DNA from: Heterohyrax brucei
Taxonomy: Eukaryota > Chordata > Mammalia > Hyracoidea > Procaviidae
Direction of reading: 5' to 3'
Assembly: GCA_028571685.1 (NCBI GenBank)
Contig: CM053140.1
Span: 146,925,701-146,989,700, forward strand
Length of the DNA stretch: 64,000 bases
Under the pieces are notes generated by a model that saw only the letters and a program-made list of their open reading frames with translations, was not told where the DNA came from and made no database searches. Made by a program: the position numbers and the translations under genes. Positions 31,756 through 43,537 of the stretch are shown here, in pieces; positions within the stretch are counted from its first letter, which is position 1; every line of letters begins with the position of its first letter.

Positions 31756-32395
31756 TATGTACTAGATACTATTCTAAGTGTGAGATACAGACAAAACCTC
31801 TATACTCACGGAGTAAAAACATGAATGTACTGTCGTATAATCATGCGCACTGGAAACAAACAACCAAACAAAACCAGACTAAAAAGAGAAAGAAAAATGG
31901 GGAGGGTTTTGGGATGACTTTGGTTTGATACAAAGGGGCCTGGGAATTTATCTTTAATGAGAAAACGTTGAACAGAGATCTGAAATGATCTGACGAAAGT
32001 GTGTCCCAAGCAGAGAGAACAGTCAAAACTTAGACTACTCATTTATATGGAAATAGACCATAGAAAGCAAGAGCTGAAGAAGGAAGAGCAGCCAGGAAGC
32101 CGTTACAGAAATCCTGGTGCAGCAGGATGGTGGTTTGAACAGGATGATGATAGTGGTGAAGAGAAAAGGCAAAAAAATTCTAGATTTTTAGAAGTAAGCA
32201 TCATTGAAATATAATTTACACACCATAATGTATTTAATTTTGTCATTTTAAAGTGTATAATATAGAGGTTTTAGAGAAAGATATGACAGGATTTCATGAT
32301 GGAATTAACACAAATGTGAAGGATAAAAAAAGAGACATCAAAGATGTCACCAGATTATGGATTAAGCAATTGAATGAACTTTGGTGACATTTACT
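31756..32395 (-). mobile_element. L2 LINE, antisense, interrupted
   Basis: It runs from the complement of the L2 3' end (GTACTAGATACTATTCTAAG) through AGGAAGCCGTTACAGAAATC and GATGGTGGTTTGAACAGG to GATGGAATTAACACAAATG. Broken by a short old-L1 piece at 32188-32290. Confidence 0.65.
32188..32290. mobile_element. Old L1 3'-end fragment
   Basis: TGAAATATAATTTACACACC and CATTTTAAAGTGTATAATAT are a common old L1 end motif. It sits inside the L2. Confidence 0.55.
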
Positions 32396-33209
32396 GACAT
32401 GTAGAGCAGTGTGGATGCAGCAACTACAGACATTATCAGGCTGAGAGATAACTTATAAACACAAAGAAAAATGTCTATTGTCCTAAGTGTAAGATATTTT
32501 TTTGGTTGTTCTTTATACTGCACAAAGCTTCCTCTCTATTTTTGGACACAAAAAGCAAATCAAAGGCTCAGTTACTGAAATAAGGATATAGGGTCAATGT
32601 GCCGAAGCAAAAAGGCAGATCTGATATTCAGAAGTCAAACCAGGACTGTGGGAATTTTTCAGCTTCTGCCTTCTGGGTAAGGGACCAGTCTCTTATTTAA
32701 GGCAGAGAATAAATTTCTCCCAGAAGTCAGATAGCAAATTATCACATAGGATATTTTGAATAAGAAGCCAGGGAAGAGACTATCTTCTTGTATATTTTTA
32801 GTGGGCTAGAGAATGATCTCTGTTAGAATTGTTTTACTGAAAAAGAATAAGAGCATTTATTAGACAGTATATTTTCCTTTGCCCAATAAATCACTGGTAT
32901 GTAAATTTTGGTGATCTCCATTGGGATTCCCCATCATTAACTGTAGACAACTGATGTTTTGATGTACCAGAAGCTTTTGTGAATAGCATTTATCTAGTAA
33001 ATTTAGAAAGAAACTTTTAGACTTACATGCACACATAATACATGTCTGAGGTTGAAAAGCAACAATCATGTGTGTTACTACGGTTACGGATAAAACAACT
33101 GGAGAAGGGCTAACTTAGTTGACTTTGGAGAAGGAAATGAAAAATACAATTTGTTACTGGGAGGTACTTAGTCTGGCCTTACCCCAATCCTTATCACTCA
33201 TTTGTTTTT
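32396..33209. other. No recognised element
   Basis: Unique-looking, AT-rich. The 69-codon minus frame at 32860-33069 is unassigned. Confidence 0.5.
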
Positions 33210-33640
33210 GTTCTCTACTTCTGAGTAACCAACTACCCAATCCTTAGTGACTTAAAACAACAATTTTTTCATTATTCCCTCTAGTTTTCTAGGTTGATTG
33301 GTCTCATCTGGAAAATCTTCACCTGCAGTCATACAGAAGCTGAGCTGGAGGCATTGGAAGGCTCAGCTGGGCTGAGGGCCTAACGTGACTTCTTCATCTC
33401 TTGTCTGATACTTCAGTACTGCACTGCGTGGTCTCTCTCTCCAGCAGAGTAGCCAGGTCTTCTTACACAACTCCAAGAGGTAGAAAGTAGAAACCCTGCA
33501 AAGCCCAGGCCTGGAAGCTGCACAATGTTATTTGCACCATTTTCTATTTGACTGAATAGTTGGGAGGTCAACACGTATTCAAGGTGGTGAAAGAAAATAC
33601 TCCCTTTCTCAGCAGGAAATGTGGTATGCTGATGGATGCC
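33210..33640 (-). mobile_element. MLT1-type LTR
   Basis: On plus: ACCAACTACCCAATCCTTAG, TGACTTAAAACAACAATTTT, then CTGCAGTCATACAGAAGCTG and GGCTCAGCTGGGCTGAGG, the complement of an MLT1 LTR. The 83-codon minus frame is LTR sequence. Confidence 0.6.
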
Positions 33641-34682
33641 ATTTAGGAAATGAACTACATTCAATGAGCATTTAATCAGCTTTCATACAGGGATTACCAA
33701 GCATTTATATAAGGGACTACTATTTAAAAAAATATCAATTCTCTCATTAATTCTATACTAGGAAATAATCCAAACTTAACATCTGTTAACTGGCACAACA
33801 GTATGCACGTTCTACAGTTATAAAATCAGAGGTTTCTAATTGTTTTGTGTCTTTTAAAACTTAACCAACTTCAGGAAACGATTTTGACATGATCTGCTTA
33901 CTTCAAAGATGTTATCAGAACATTAATGGCAAGCAGATTTGAGTTCTTTTGGAATGCTTTGTTGGTTTTCAGGGTTTACCATTTAAAAATTTTCTGATTT
34001 TGTTGTTAAGCGTGCATCCGTAGGCTAGGGGAAAGAATAATTTTCAGAACTATCCAGGTGATAACTTTTGGGTAATTTGATCCTTTTAACCATGCAGAGG
34101 TGTAACAGACATGAATAATCTTTTGTGTCTTGGTCAAACAAGTCTCTATGAATCATATCTGGAGGGGAATTACACAAGAGTGGGAAACCAGCTGAGATGG
34201 TACCAGCTTGAAGTGAAGAAGTCCAGAGTTGACTGAGAGGTGACTTCGGATCGCCGGAGTGTTATGTGGCAGGGATTGGCAAAACAGTTCAAATGTACAA
34301 AATCAGGAGGCACCCAAGATTACTGCCAAGAGCTGCTGAAAAAGTAAGAAAGGCAGGCAGCCCAAGCAGGATGAGAGGCAGTATAAGAGCTTAAGCAGAA
34401 ACTCAGAAGAAGCCCCATGCAGAGTAGTAGATAAATAGCAGTACAGAAGAAGATAAGTGAATTATTAACAAGCTGCTTTAAATACTTAATGAGACAGATA
34501 TTGGAAAGCTGAAGAGTATAGGAAGTTGATATTAAAAAAAAAATCAAGGGTTACATCAACAATTATTCAAGACAGCAAGGTCTTTTAAACTGAGCTCCTC
34601 AATCCTTTTCCAGTAGTTCGTAAAGAAACTTCCCTCAGACAGGACAAGAATTTGTATAATCCATAGCACCCATAAAAACAAA
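33641..34682. other. No recognised element
   Basis: About 1 kb of unique-looking DNA, with A-rich runs at 34530. No known domain in its short frames. Confidence 0.45.
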
Positions 34683-34846
34683 AACAAAAACACCTAAACC
34701 CGTTGTTGTGGAGTTGATTCTGAATCATAGCGACCCTATAGGACAGTGTAGAACTGCCTCATAGAGTTTCCAGGAAGTGACTGGTGAATGTGAACCTTTT
34801 GATTAACAGCTAAGTTCTAAGCACTATGCCACCAGGACTCTGTAAC
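34683..34846 (-). mobile_element. AfroSINE, short form
   Basis: CCCGTTGTTGTGGAGTTGAT to GCACTATGCCACCAGGACTC, complete. An A/C-rich tail (AAAACAAAAACA) precedes it on plus. Confidence 0.92.
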
Positions 34847-36217
34847 ATAGGTTAAGAAATTCCCTGTTCTGGTTATTAAAGGGAGTTATCTCACTCCTAT
34901 CTCTTAGCCATGAATCTTTAGGTAGCCCATGTTAAGTACTTGGCAGAGGTTTGGCACATGGCTTTCAATAAATATTAGTTTCTTGCCTTCCTTTCTTCTA
35001 TGGGTAAGATATGAGAAAGCCCACTTAGCAAGAAACACCTCCTACTCTCATCTCTGTAAGACAGAGCTGACTCGGCTTTGTTATCAGCATGCGGATTATG
35101 GCCAATGAGTTGGGGTCTCTCAGGTAGCCACACCCTACTGATCAATTTGAATTCAGTTGTGATTGGCCTAGTTTTCTGAATCATGCATGTTGATTCAACA
35201 TAGGACCAAATTTGAAAGTTGTTAAATAGTAGTTGCCTACATAGTGTAGAAAATACTCTGTTCTGATTCAGTCCCTCCAAAACAAAGCTAAATTGGACAC
35301 ACTGAGATTAAGGCCATCAGAACAGAGACATTTGAGGGCCACATTTATCTCCATGGTAAAGACTTGCAAGAATTTTGTAGAAAAGATCTAAAGTTGACTC
35401 CTTCATTTCTTAAGAAATCTTAATAAAGATTTGTATACAAAGGTAAAATCAAGCACAAGGAACAATGTCATACAAATCCAAACTGTTACATCCTGTATTA
35501 GCAAAAACTCTCAGGAGCACACCCTGATACAAACGGTCAGTAATGAATACCGTAATTCAAGTGAGGAATGGCAAAGGCACACTTAATTTCCGGAACTGCC
35601 CAGTTAATCAAAAAGCTTGGAATTATTCCCAGGATGTTTTCTTAAAAAAAATTCTAGACAAAACCCCAAGATAACTTGTACAATTGATCTACCGCCAATG
35701 GGATATGAGAAAGTAGTTAGAGATCTGTATTGTTAAAGGGTTTTTACGGAAAATAACGTGATTTGCCGTAGGAGACTAGGACAGATAAGATAAATATAAT
35801 CATTTGTGGTGGTGGGAGGTGGTGATGCTGGTGGTGCTGGTGGAGCGAGCAGGGAAGGGTAGGGAAGCATTCAAGGAAAAGAAGAAGCAGGTCGTCAATA
35901 TGGAGGAAGTTGATCAGACTTGAGCTTCCCCAGAGGATAAGGATAATGTAATTATTAACTTGCACTTGACACTAAATTGATTCCCCTCATAAAAACTTTA
36001 ACTCAAACCTAGGGAAAACGTGAACAAACAGGAGGAGCCATTTTATTTGACGGTAGATGCCATGGATGAAATAATAAGTGAAAACCTTTTTTATTCTCAC
36101 TGATGACTTTCAAGCAGAGGTTTCAAATCCCATAGCGGCCAACGAAAAAGACAAAGCTAGATCAGAGCATCATCTCTTTCCCTGTGAATAAGTATCTTTC
36201 AGTAATTACTTAAGGTC
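34847..36217. other. Repeat-poor 1.4 kb
   Basis: It contains the 101-codon minus frame at 34975-35280, which I cannot assign. A GGT-rich tract lies at 35810-35846. Otherwise nothing recognised. Confidence 0.4.
35810..35846. repeat. Degenerate (GGT)n
   Basis: TGGTGGTGGGAGGTGGTGAT followed by CTGGTGGTGCTGGTGG. Confidence 0.8.
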
Positions 36218-36270
36218 TATAGTGTCACTATGAGTTGGAATTGACTCAATGGCAACAGGCTTTTTTCTTT
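36218..36270 (+). mobile_element. AfroSINE tail fragment
   Basis: GTGTCACTATGAGTTGGAAT and TGACTCAATGGCAACAGGC only. Confidence 0.75.
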
Positions 36271-36430
36271 TACAGACAGTTTGGTGCTGTGGTTAAGCAT
36301 GTGACTGCTGTTAAAAGGTCAGAGGTCTGAATCTACCAGCCACTCCTCAGAAACACTACGGGGCAGTTCTACTCTGTTCTGTAGGGTTGCTATGAGTCAG
36401 AATCAACTTGAATTGATAGCAATGGGCCAA
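36271..36430 (+). mobile_element. AfroSINE, short form
   Basis: ACAGTTTGGTGCTGTGGTTA through CGGGGCAGTTCTACTCTGTT to a tail ending AATGGG. Confidence 0.9.
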
Positions 36431-36444
36431 TGAGTATGGACAAC

Positions 36445-36632
36445 TTTAGTTCCCTGGGTGGTGTAGTTTTTGCAGTTGGCTACTAACCTAACACACCCAG
36501 CACCACTGCAGAAGAAAGATGTGACTACCTACTTCCATAAAGATTACAGCCAAGAAAATGCTATGAAATATTTGTAATACGTGTGATCACCATAAGTCAG
36601 AATCAATTTTACGGCAATGGGTTTGGTTTATA
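36445..36632 (+). mobile_element. AfroSINE, long form
   Basis: TAGTTCCCTGGGTGGTGTAG, then the extra block at about 36508-36560 (CAGAAGAAAGATGTGACTAC, CTACTTCCATAAAGATTACA) and a tail ending GGGTTTGGTTT. Confidence 0.9.
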
Positions 36633-36681
36633 GACAGCTGTACCAAAGTTCTTATCAAAACAGAAACATCAGGCTTTTCTT

Positions 36682-36735
36682 TAGAGGTACCTTTGGGTAG
36701 ATTCAAACTGCCAACCTTACGGTTAGTGAGCATTT
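36682..36735 (-). mobile_element. AfroSINE fragment
   Basis: GTAGATTCAAACTGCCAACC and TACGGTTAGTGAGC: part of the head side only. Confidence 0.5.
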
Positions 36736-37074
36736 AATTGTTTTTTTTCCACTCAGAGTTGAATCTAATTAGACTACTTCTATCTTTTCAAGAATTTTTA
36801 ATGTCCACTATACCTGGAGATTTGGCTATTCCTGAAGGGCTCAGATATGTCACATAGATCACTTTTATTGGCTCATAGACAATATATTAATGACATAGGT
36901 CAAGTGTCATCTGATGTTATCTGCTTACCCTTGAAATATTATCCGAAATTACATCTGTTCAACTTGGTTAACTATAGCTATAGACACTCTCTAAGCAGGC
37001 CAAGTAACAAAATAAATATTAGCAAAAGGTACTCATTCAAGGCTTCTTCCCACTGCTTTATTTTCAGTTAGCTG
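36736..37074. other. No recognised element
   Basis: The 74-codon plus frame at 36847-37071 is unassigned. Confidence 0.45.
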
Positions 37075-37403
37075 AAGATCCCAAACACGATGTCATCTAT
37101 AATCCGGTTATTCTATTCTGGGTGTATACCTAAAAGAAATGTGTTCATTAGATATAGGAATGTACACAGTAGCTTTATTCATAATAAAAAATCTTGAAAT
37201 CGATCCAAACACAGCTCAAAAATTGAAAAGATAAGTAAACTGTGAGATAGTGACACAATGGAATTTTCCACAGCTCTAAAAAGAGCAAGTCATTGTTAAA
37301 TTAAATGACATGATAAATCTCACCAGCATAATGTTGAACAAAAGAAGTTAGACATGAAAAGATACAATTGTAATTTCATTTATATAAAGTTCCAGGACAG
37401 TCT
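37075..37403 (+). mobile_element. Old L1 (L1M type), 3' end
   Basis: GGTGTATACCTAAAAGAAAT, AGTAGCTTTATTCATAATAA, AGTGACACAATGGAATTTTC and TAATGTTGAACAAAAGAAGT follow the order of old L1 ends. Confidence 0.65.
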
Positions 37404-38103
37404 TCCTGATGAAGGTCAAAGACTACCACCTTGAGTATGGATTACACTTCAACATAAAGAAAACAAGATTGTCGCAACTGGGCCATTAAGAAACATCATG
37501 ATAAGTGGAGAAAATATTAAATTTATCAAGGAATTGGTTTCACTTGGATCCGTAATCAATACCCATGAAAACCGCAGTCAAAGCATCAAATGACGCATTC
37601 TATTGAGAAAAATCTGTTGCAAAAGACTTGTTTAAAGTTTAAAAAGCTAAGCTATCACCTTGAGAACTAAGGTGTGCCTGAATCAAGCCTTAAGATTTTC
37701 AGTTGCCTCAAATGTGTGTGAAAGCTGGACAATGAATAAGAAAGAATGAATAAGTATTGATGGCTTTAAATTATAGTTTTAGTGAATTATTTTGAATATA
37801 CCATAGACTGTCAGAAGAATGGAAAATCTGTCTTGAAAGAAGTGTAGCCAGAATGCTCCTTAGAAGTAAGCATGGGGAAACTTCATGTCACATACTTTAG
37901 ACACGTTATCAGGAGGTACCAGTCCCTGGAAGAGGACATCACACTTGACAAAGGGTCAGCAAATAAGAGAAAAACCTTCAACTAGGTGGACTGACATGGC
38001 TGCTGCAATGATGGGCTTAAACATAATGACTGAGCAATGTTTTGCTCTGTTGTACATAGGGCCTCTGTGAACTAAAACTGACTCGACAGCACCTAGCATT
38101 AAG
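37404..38103 (+). mobile_element. RTE LINE, reverse transcriptase C-terminal part and 3' end
   Basis: Remnant codons read IKFIKELVSLGSVINTHENR and ITLRTKVCLNQALRFSVASN, typical of RTE after the catalytic core, then the 3' end (ACTGACTCGACAGCACCTAG). A 50-bp foreign-looking stretch lies near 37745-37795. Many stops; inactive. Confidence 0.88.
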
Positions 38104-38149
38104 GGCTGACAAAACTAGTCTATGGGGATGGAAGAATACTGGTTATTTT

Positions 38150-38207
38150 TGGAAGATACAGGGTTTCCTTGAGTCAAAATCAGCTTGATGGCAAAAGGTT
38201 TGATCTG
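38150..38207 (+). mobile_element. AfroSINE tail fragment
   Basis: GGGTTTCCTTGAGTCAAAAT and CAGCTTGATGGCAAAAGGTT. Confidence 0.65.
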
Positions 38208-38382
38208 TTTGGGATCCCGTGCGCAAAGTGGTTAAGAGCTGTGGCACACTGCAGCTGCTAACCATGAGGTTAGCAGTTTGAATCCACCAGCCACTCCTTG
38301 GAAATCCTATGGGACAATTCTACTTTGTTCTATAGGGTCTTTATGAGTCGGAATGAACCTGACAGTAATGAGTTTGGTTTTA
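38208..38382 (+). mobile_element. AfroSINE, short form
   Basis: GATCCCGTGCGCAAAGTGGT to a GAGTTTGGTTTT tail. A 10-bp duplication-like insert (GCACACTGCAG) lies in the head. Confidence 0.9.
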
Positions 38383-38516
38383 GGGGTGGGCACTAGGAAG
38401 ACTTCTGGAAGGCTTGAGATAGTCTATCACTTGTTTATGTGGTAGTTAGATGGGTGTACACATATGTAAAAAGTATTTGAACTGTGTAGTTAAGATTTGA
38501 ACACTCTGTTTTCGAA

Positions 38517-38578
38517 GACATGTAGTCAGAGTGTTCTTGGAAGCAAGGATGACAAGAATTGGTTTTATGTACTCTGGT
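38517..38578 (+). mobile_element. RTE fragment, out of order
   Basis: GTTCTTGGAAGCAAGGATGA through TGTACTCTGG matches the RTE piece that recurs downstream at about 38775-38835. It stands directly upstream of a copy that begins earlier in the element. Confidence 0.65.
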
Positions 38579-39062
38579 AGTCTTACATTGAAGACTAAAA
38601 TGCACCACCAAACCCAAGCCATGACATTTTCAGTCACATCATATGCATGCAAAAGCTGGACAATGAACAAAGAAGACAAGAAGAATGATGCCTTTGAATT
38701 GCAGTGCTGGAGAGGAATGTTGAATGCATCATGGACCGCCAAAAGAACAAACAGATCTGTTCTGGAAGAAGTACAACCAGAGTGCTCCTTAAAAGCCAAG
38801 ATGGCAAGGCTGAGTCTTACACACTTTGGACATGTTGTCAGGAAGGACCAGTCCCTGGAGAACGACATCATGCTTGGTAGAGTGGAGGGTCAAGTGAAAA
38901 AGAGGAAAACCCTCATCAAGAAAGACTGACACAGTGGCTGCAACAATGGGTTTAAGCATGAAAACGATTATGGACACGGCACAAGACTAGGCAGTGTTTC
39001 ATTCTGTTGTTCATCAGGTCACTATGAGTCAGAACTGACTCAACAGCACCTGACAACAACAA
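38579..39062 (+). mobile_element. RTE LINE, C-terminal region and 3' end
   Basis: The best-kept RTE frame of the window, open for 132 codons at 38531-38929: SYACKSWTMNKEDKKNDAFE, LQCWRGMLNASWTAKRTNRS, LTHFGHVVRKDQSLENDIML. This is the region after the reverse transcriptase. It ends with CAGCACCTGACAACAACA. No endonuclease or catalytic core, so not autonomous. Confidence 0.9.
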
Positions 39063-39799
39063 TTTGAACATGCTATTAGGAGGGAAGAGTTCCTGGAGAA
39101 GGACATCATGCTTCATGTCATGAATGGAATTGTTTCCCCCCAAAATATGTGTATCAGTTTGCCTAGGCCATGATTCCTAGCATCGTGTGGTTATTCACCA
39201 TTTTGTCATCTGATTTTCCTATGTGTTGTAAATCCCATCTCTATGACATTGAGGTGGATTAATGACATTACTGACTAATGAGGTAGGACTCAATTTACAA
39301 GATTAGATTTTGTCTTGAGCTCGTCTCGTCTCTTTTGAGACGTAAAAGAGAATAAAGCAGAAAAAAAAGAGTACCTCATACCACCAACAAAGCCAGTTTT
39401 GTAGCAAAGCTTCTCCTTTGGACTTGGAATCCCCATGTTGAGAAGCTCCTAGACCAGGGGGAGATGGATGAGAAGAACCTTCCTCCAGAGCTAACATAGA
39501 GAGAAAGCCTTTCCCTGGAGCTGGTGCCCTGAATTTGGAATTCTAGGCTACTAGACTGTGAAAGAATAAATTTCTCTTTGTTAATGTCATCCACTTGTGG
39601 TATTTCTGTTATAACAGCACTAGATAACTAAGACACTTTGTAAGACAGAGAAGATCCTTGATAGGTTGGGTGACACAATGGCTGCAACAATTGGCTCAAA
39701 CGATTGTGAGGAGGGTGCCAGACTGTGCAGTGTTTTGTACTCCTGTACATAAGGTTGCTATGAGTCCTAAGTGACTTAACCACACCTAACAACAATTGT
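39063..39799 (+). mobile_element. RTE LINE 3' end, split by an LTR
   Basis: It begins TTTGAACATGCTATTAGGAG, is interrupted at 39116-39635, and resumes at 39636 (CTTTGTAAGACAGAGAAGAT) to finish near 39799 with CACACCTAACAACAATTG. Confidence 0.85.
39116..39635 (+). mobile_element. Solo LTR, MaLR-like (family A)
   Basis: TGTCATGAATGGAATTGTTT to GATAACTAAGACA. The flanking 5-mers are CTTCA and CTTTG, a decayed duplication. It carries GAATAAATTTCTCTTTG, which includes the poly(A) signal. The 72-codon minus frame here is not a gene. Confidence 0.88.
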
Positions 39800-39820
39800 A
39801 TGTTTATTATAACTTTATTT

Positions 39821-40323
39821 TGAAAAAAGTTGAAAAGTAAAGATGTTACCTTGAAGACTAATGTATGTCTGACCCAACCCACGGTATTTTCAATCACATC
39901 GTATGCAGATGAAAGCTGGACGATGAATAAGCAAGACAAAAGAACAATTGACACCTTTGAATTGTGATTAGAGAAGAGTACTGAATGTACCATGAAGTGC
40001 CAAAAAAACAAACAGACCTATTATTGAAGTAGTACATCCAGAGTGTTCCTTGGAAGCAAAGATGGCAAGACTGCATCTCACATACTTTGGGTGCTTTGTC
40101 AAGAGGTATCACTTCCTGGAGAAAGACATCAGGCATGGTAAAACAGAGGGTCAACGAAAAAGAGGAAGATCCTCAACAGGATGAATCGATACAGTGACTG
40201 CAACATTAAGCTTAAACATAAAAATTATTGTGGGCATGACATAGGACCAGGCAGTGCTCTGTTCTGTTGTCCATAGGGTCAATATTAGTCTGAACTGACT
40301 GGATGGCACCTAACAACAATAAC
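39821..40323 (+). mobile_element. RTE LINE, C-terminal region and 3' end
   Basis: It starts GAAAAAAGTTGAAAAGTAAA, passes ATGAAAGCTGGACGATGAAT, and ends GGATGGCACCTAACAACAAT. Frames are broken. Confidence 0.88.
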
Positions 40324-40463
40324 ATTTATAAAAATGAAAGAAAGATGAGGCAGTTTTTTGAAAGTTTATAAATGGAAATCCAAACTTTAAGCTTGTATTC
40401 AGAATGTGACTCTTCATTTGTGATACAGTTAGTGATGACATTTTAGGCAATCAAATCCCTATA

Positions 40464-40660
40464 AAAGACTAGTAGTTAACAGCTTGGCTGCTAACAGAAG
40501 ATTGGTGATTGGAACCCATCAGCTGTACTGCAGAAGAAAGATGTAGCAGTCTGCTTCTGTAAAGATTTATAGCCTTTGAAACCCTGTAAGAAGTTTTACT
40601 TTGTCCTATAGGATCACTATAAGTTGAAACTGACTAGCTGGTAACAAGTTTGGTTTTTAA
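40464..40660 (+). mobile_element. AfroSINE, long form
   Basis: The extra block is clear at 40531-40580 (CAGAAGAAAGATGTAGCAGT, CTGCTTCTGTAAAGATTTAT). Tail AACAAGTTTGGTTTTT. Confidence 0.9.
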
Positions 40661-40774
40661 ATATCATTTCTGGCTCAAAATCTCAGAAAAGCAGCACAAT
40701 ATTAAATTGCAATCAAGATAACTTTCTATAGCAACAACATAAGCTACCGTTTGTTGTTTGTATTATACTCAGCA

Positions 40775-40931
40775 CTAAACCAAAAACCCAAGCCCAATTC
40801 CAACTCATAGCAGCCCAATGGGACAGAATAGAACTGGCCCACAGAGTTTCCGAAGAGTGACTGGTAGATTCAAACTGCCAATCTTTTTGTTAGTGGCTGA
40901 GTTCTTAACCATCATGCCACCAGAGCTCCCA
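40775..40931 (-). mobile_element. AfroSINE, short form
   Basis: CCAAGCCCAATTCCAACTCA to CCATCATGCCACCAGAGCTC, complete. Confidence 0.92.
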
Positions 40932-41239
40932 GAACTAAATGTAGTTTCATTTATAAACAAAATATATTTTTGTCATTTTCTTATTGTCTGGAGTTCTATT
41001 TAAGTAAGGAATCTGGACTACATAACTAGCCTTTTATGTGAAATTATTTTGACAAAATTTCGTTCAGTCTGACTATGTTGTTACGAGTACCTACCAGGGA
41101 GACAAAAGAAAAGGGAGAGTAAGTCCTTCTCCTCAAGTGGTTTTACTTCAGTTCTCTTCAAGTGGAATGGCATCCTATTTGTGTTCTTCTCACTGTGGCA
41201 GCTAATGTTCAGGAGTAATTAATGAAAGTCTGAAAACCA
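40932..41239. other. No recognised element
   Basis: Unique-looking DNA ending where the L1 begins. Confidence 0.5.
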
Positions 41240-42191
41240 GGGGCAGAGTCAAGCTGGCAAACTAAACACATGTCTCCCTAATAAATCCATCTGGAAATGA
41301 ACGCCTGAATTGATGATTGTCTGGACACCTAGTGTGTCCTAGGACATGGCATAGGGCTGTCTATTTGGTCTACTCGACGACACTGGATGGGCTTTCTTAC
41401 TTGGTCTACATACCACTGAGCAGGAAACTTTGTCTCTTTCACAGCCCCCTGCCCTTGTTGAGTGCCAACTCTTGCAGACTGAAGATAAATCACCATTTTA
41501 ACATTTTTTTCTTCTTTGACTGTCTTAGTTGGTGGGAGGGGCTGAGGTTTGACTGGGAGCAAGGCTCAGAGGCACTGCTGATGAGATCAGCTAGCTTAGT
41601 CACCACATTTTGAGAGGCTGGTCTTGGAATCTGCGCAACTTGGCACCTCTGACCTTTCTATCTCAGAATCTCTGACCTTCTGCCATGGAACAGCCTTTAC
41701 TGAGGCAGGCAGGGGAGCTTGTGTGGGATGCCATACTGATTCAATAGGAGGCAGATTTTCCTATATGGAGGCCTCAGCTGTACCTAATTCACAGGCTGAG
41801 AGGCAGTGCCTGCCTGGAGACTGCTTTCCTGGCAGTAAAGCAGTCTTTCTTATAGAGGTGCTTACTTTGCCAGCTGGCAGGAGAGACTGGCCTGAGAAAT
41901 TTTGAAAGCTGTTAGATATCTTTTACCTTTCAATAGAGAAATAACTGCAGGGCTTCCTGACAGAATCTCTTCCAGCCTTTACTGTCTCACATTATAGGGT
42001 CAGCTGATGGCTCCCCAGTGATGCTATAAGTGGTACTGGCTCTTTGCCAATTAGAAAGTGGAGTCTGCTACCCCAGAGTTCCACTGAGCCCAGTAAATGG
42101 AGTACATAGAGGTGTCTGGTGATCAACTTCCTTTTCATACTGAGCTATAGGTCCCATTAAGGTAAGATCAGAGAAGTAAAACAACCTCCAG

Positions 42192-43126
42192 ATGCCCCAA
42201 AAAACAACAAACTTTGGACTGGAACTTTAGGAAGAATTTGCCTGTGGCTTCAGAAGGCCCACAAAAGAAAGATGCAAACATCTTCCCAGACGAAGAAGCC
42301 TTTCTGAAACTATCAGAGGGTGAGTACAAAAGGATTATATAGAGAGCACTCCTAGACCTTATACAACATGCAGCAGAGCAAAATGAAAACTGAAGCAAGC
42401 TGTTTGATCTGATGGAATATCAGTACTCTGAAATCCAACAGATCAAGAACAAAATCAAAGACAGAAAATTCAATACAAAGCCAAGAAAGTAGAATGGAAC
42501 AAATGGGAAATAGACTTTCTGACTTGGAAGACAGAACAACTGACTCCAGCATCTATGAGGAGAAAACAGAAAGAAGAAACAAGAAAAATGAAAAATTAAG
42601 AAGCATGTGAGACTCTATTAAGAGGAACAATCTGCAATGAATTGGAGTTCCTGAACAGAATGGGACACCTGAGAATACAGAGAGTATTGTGGCTGAGCTG
42701 CTAACAGAAAACTTGCCAGAAATTATGAAAAAGGGAATATGGATATCCAAGATGCGTATCGAATGCCAGTCAATATAGAGCCCAAAAGAAGGACTCCAAG
42801 ACATATTATAATCGAGCTTAACAAAATGAAGCATAAGCAGAAACTCTTAAAGGCAGCAAGACTCAAAGCAAAGCTAATACTCAGAGGGAAATCCTGTAGG
42901 CTTTCACCTGATTTCTCAGCAGAAATGATGGGAAGACACATTCAAAGTCTTGAAGAAGAAGAACTTCCAACCAAGAATTATATATCCTACAAAGCTATCT
43001 TTCAAATATGAAAATGAAATTAAGACATTCACAGAGAAACAGAAATTCAGAGACTTTGTAAAAACCAAACCAAAGCTACAAGAAATATTTAAAGAATCTC
43101 TTGTCTTAGAAGAACAAAATCATTAA
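42192..43126 (+). pseudogene. L1 ORF1 (RNA-binding protein) remnant
   Basis: ORF1p forms a trimer that coats L1 RNA. Visible in order: a coiled-coil part (MGNRLSDLEDRTTDSS near 42506-42553), the start of the RRM-like part (DSIKRNNLQ then IGVPEQNGT), and the C-terminal domain (TPRHIIIELNKMKHKQKLLK, LRGKSCRLSPDFSAE) ending at a stop near 43126. In-frame stops and shifts break it. The start is a guess at the ATG at 42192. Confidence 0.7.
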
Positions 43127-43537
43127 TTTTATGTCTTAGGAGGAAATACAAGACACATTATCCAGAAAACTACTCAGTTAGGGTACGCTCCAAACTCAAT
43201 CAAACCTGTAAAATTAAAAGAAGTGATCCAGTGATCATATCATGAAAACTATGATGTCTTCATATTAAAAAGAGGGATGTACTACAGTCATTATAGTCCT
43301 TCTAGATGGAGAGGAAGTAAATAAGACTTGTAATAGTTCCAACTGGGGGATCACAGGGGCAGCCATAAAGCACAGTAAAATTGCAACATATCAAATCAAG
43401 AAATGTCATTCAAGAGTCTCAACAACCATAAAACCAACACTGTAAAAGGTGAAAAATTAACTCATAAATAAGAACGTCCCAGAACAGAATAATAAGAACA
43501 ACAGAGAAAGCATCAACACAAAAATAAACATACCACA

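Noticed and set aside
38531-38929. 132-codon ORF (and the 141-codon antisense one) as a host gene
   Set aside because: The plus frame is the RTE C-terminal region (HFGHVVRKDQSLENDIML). The antisense frame is its shadow.
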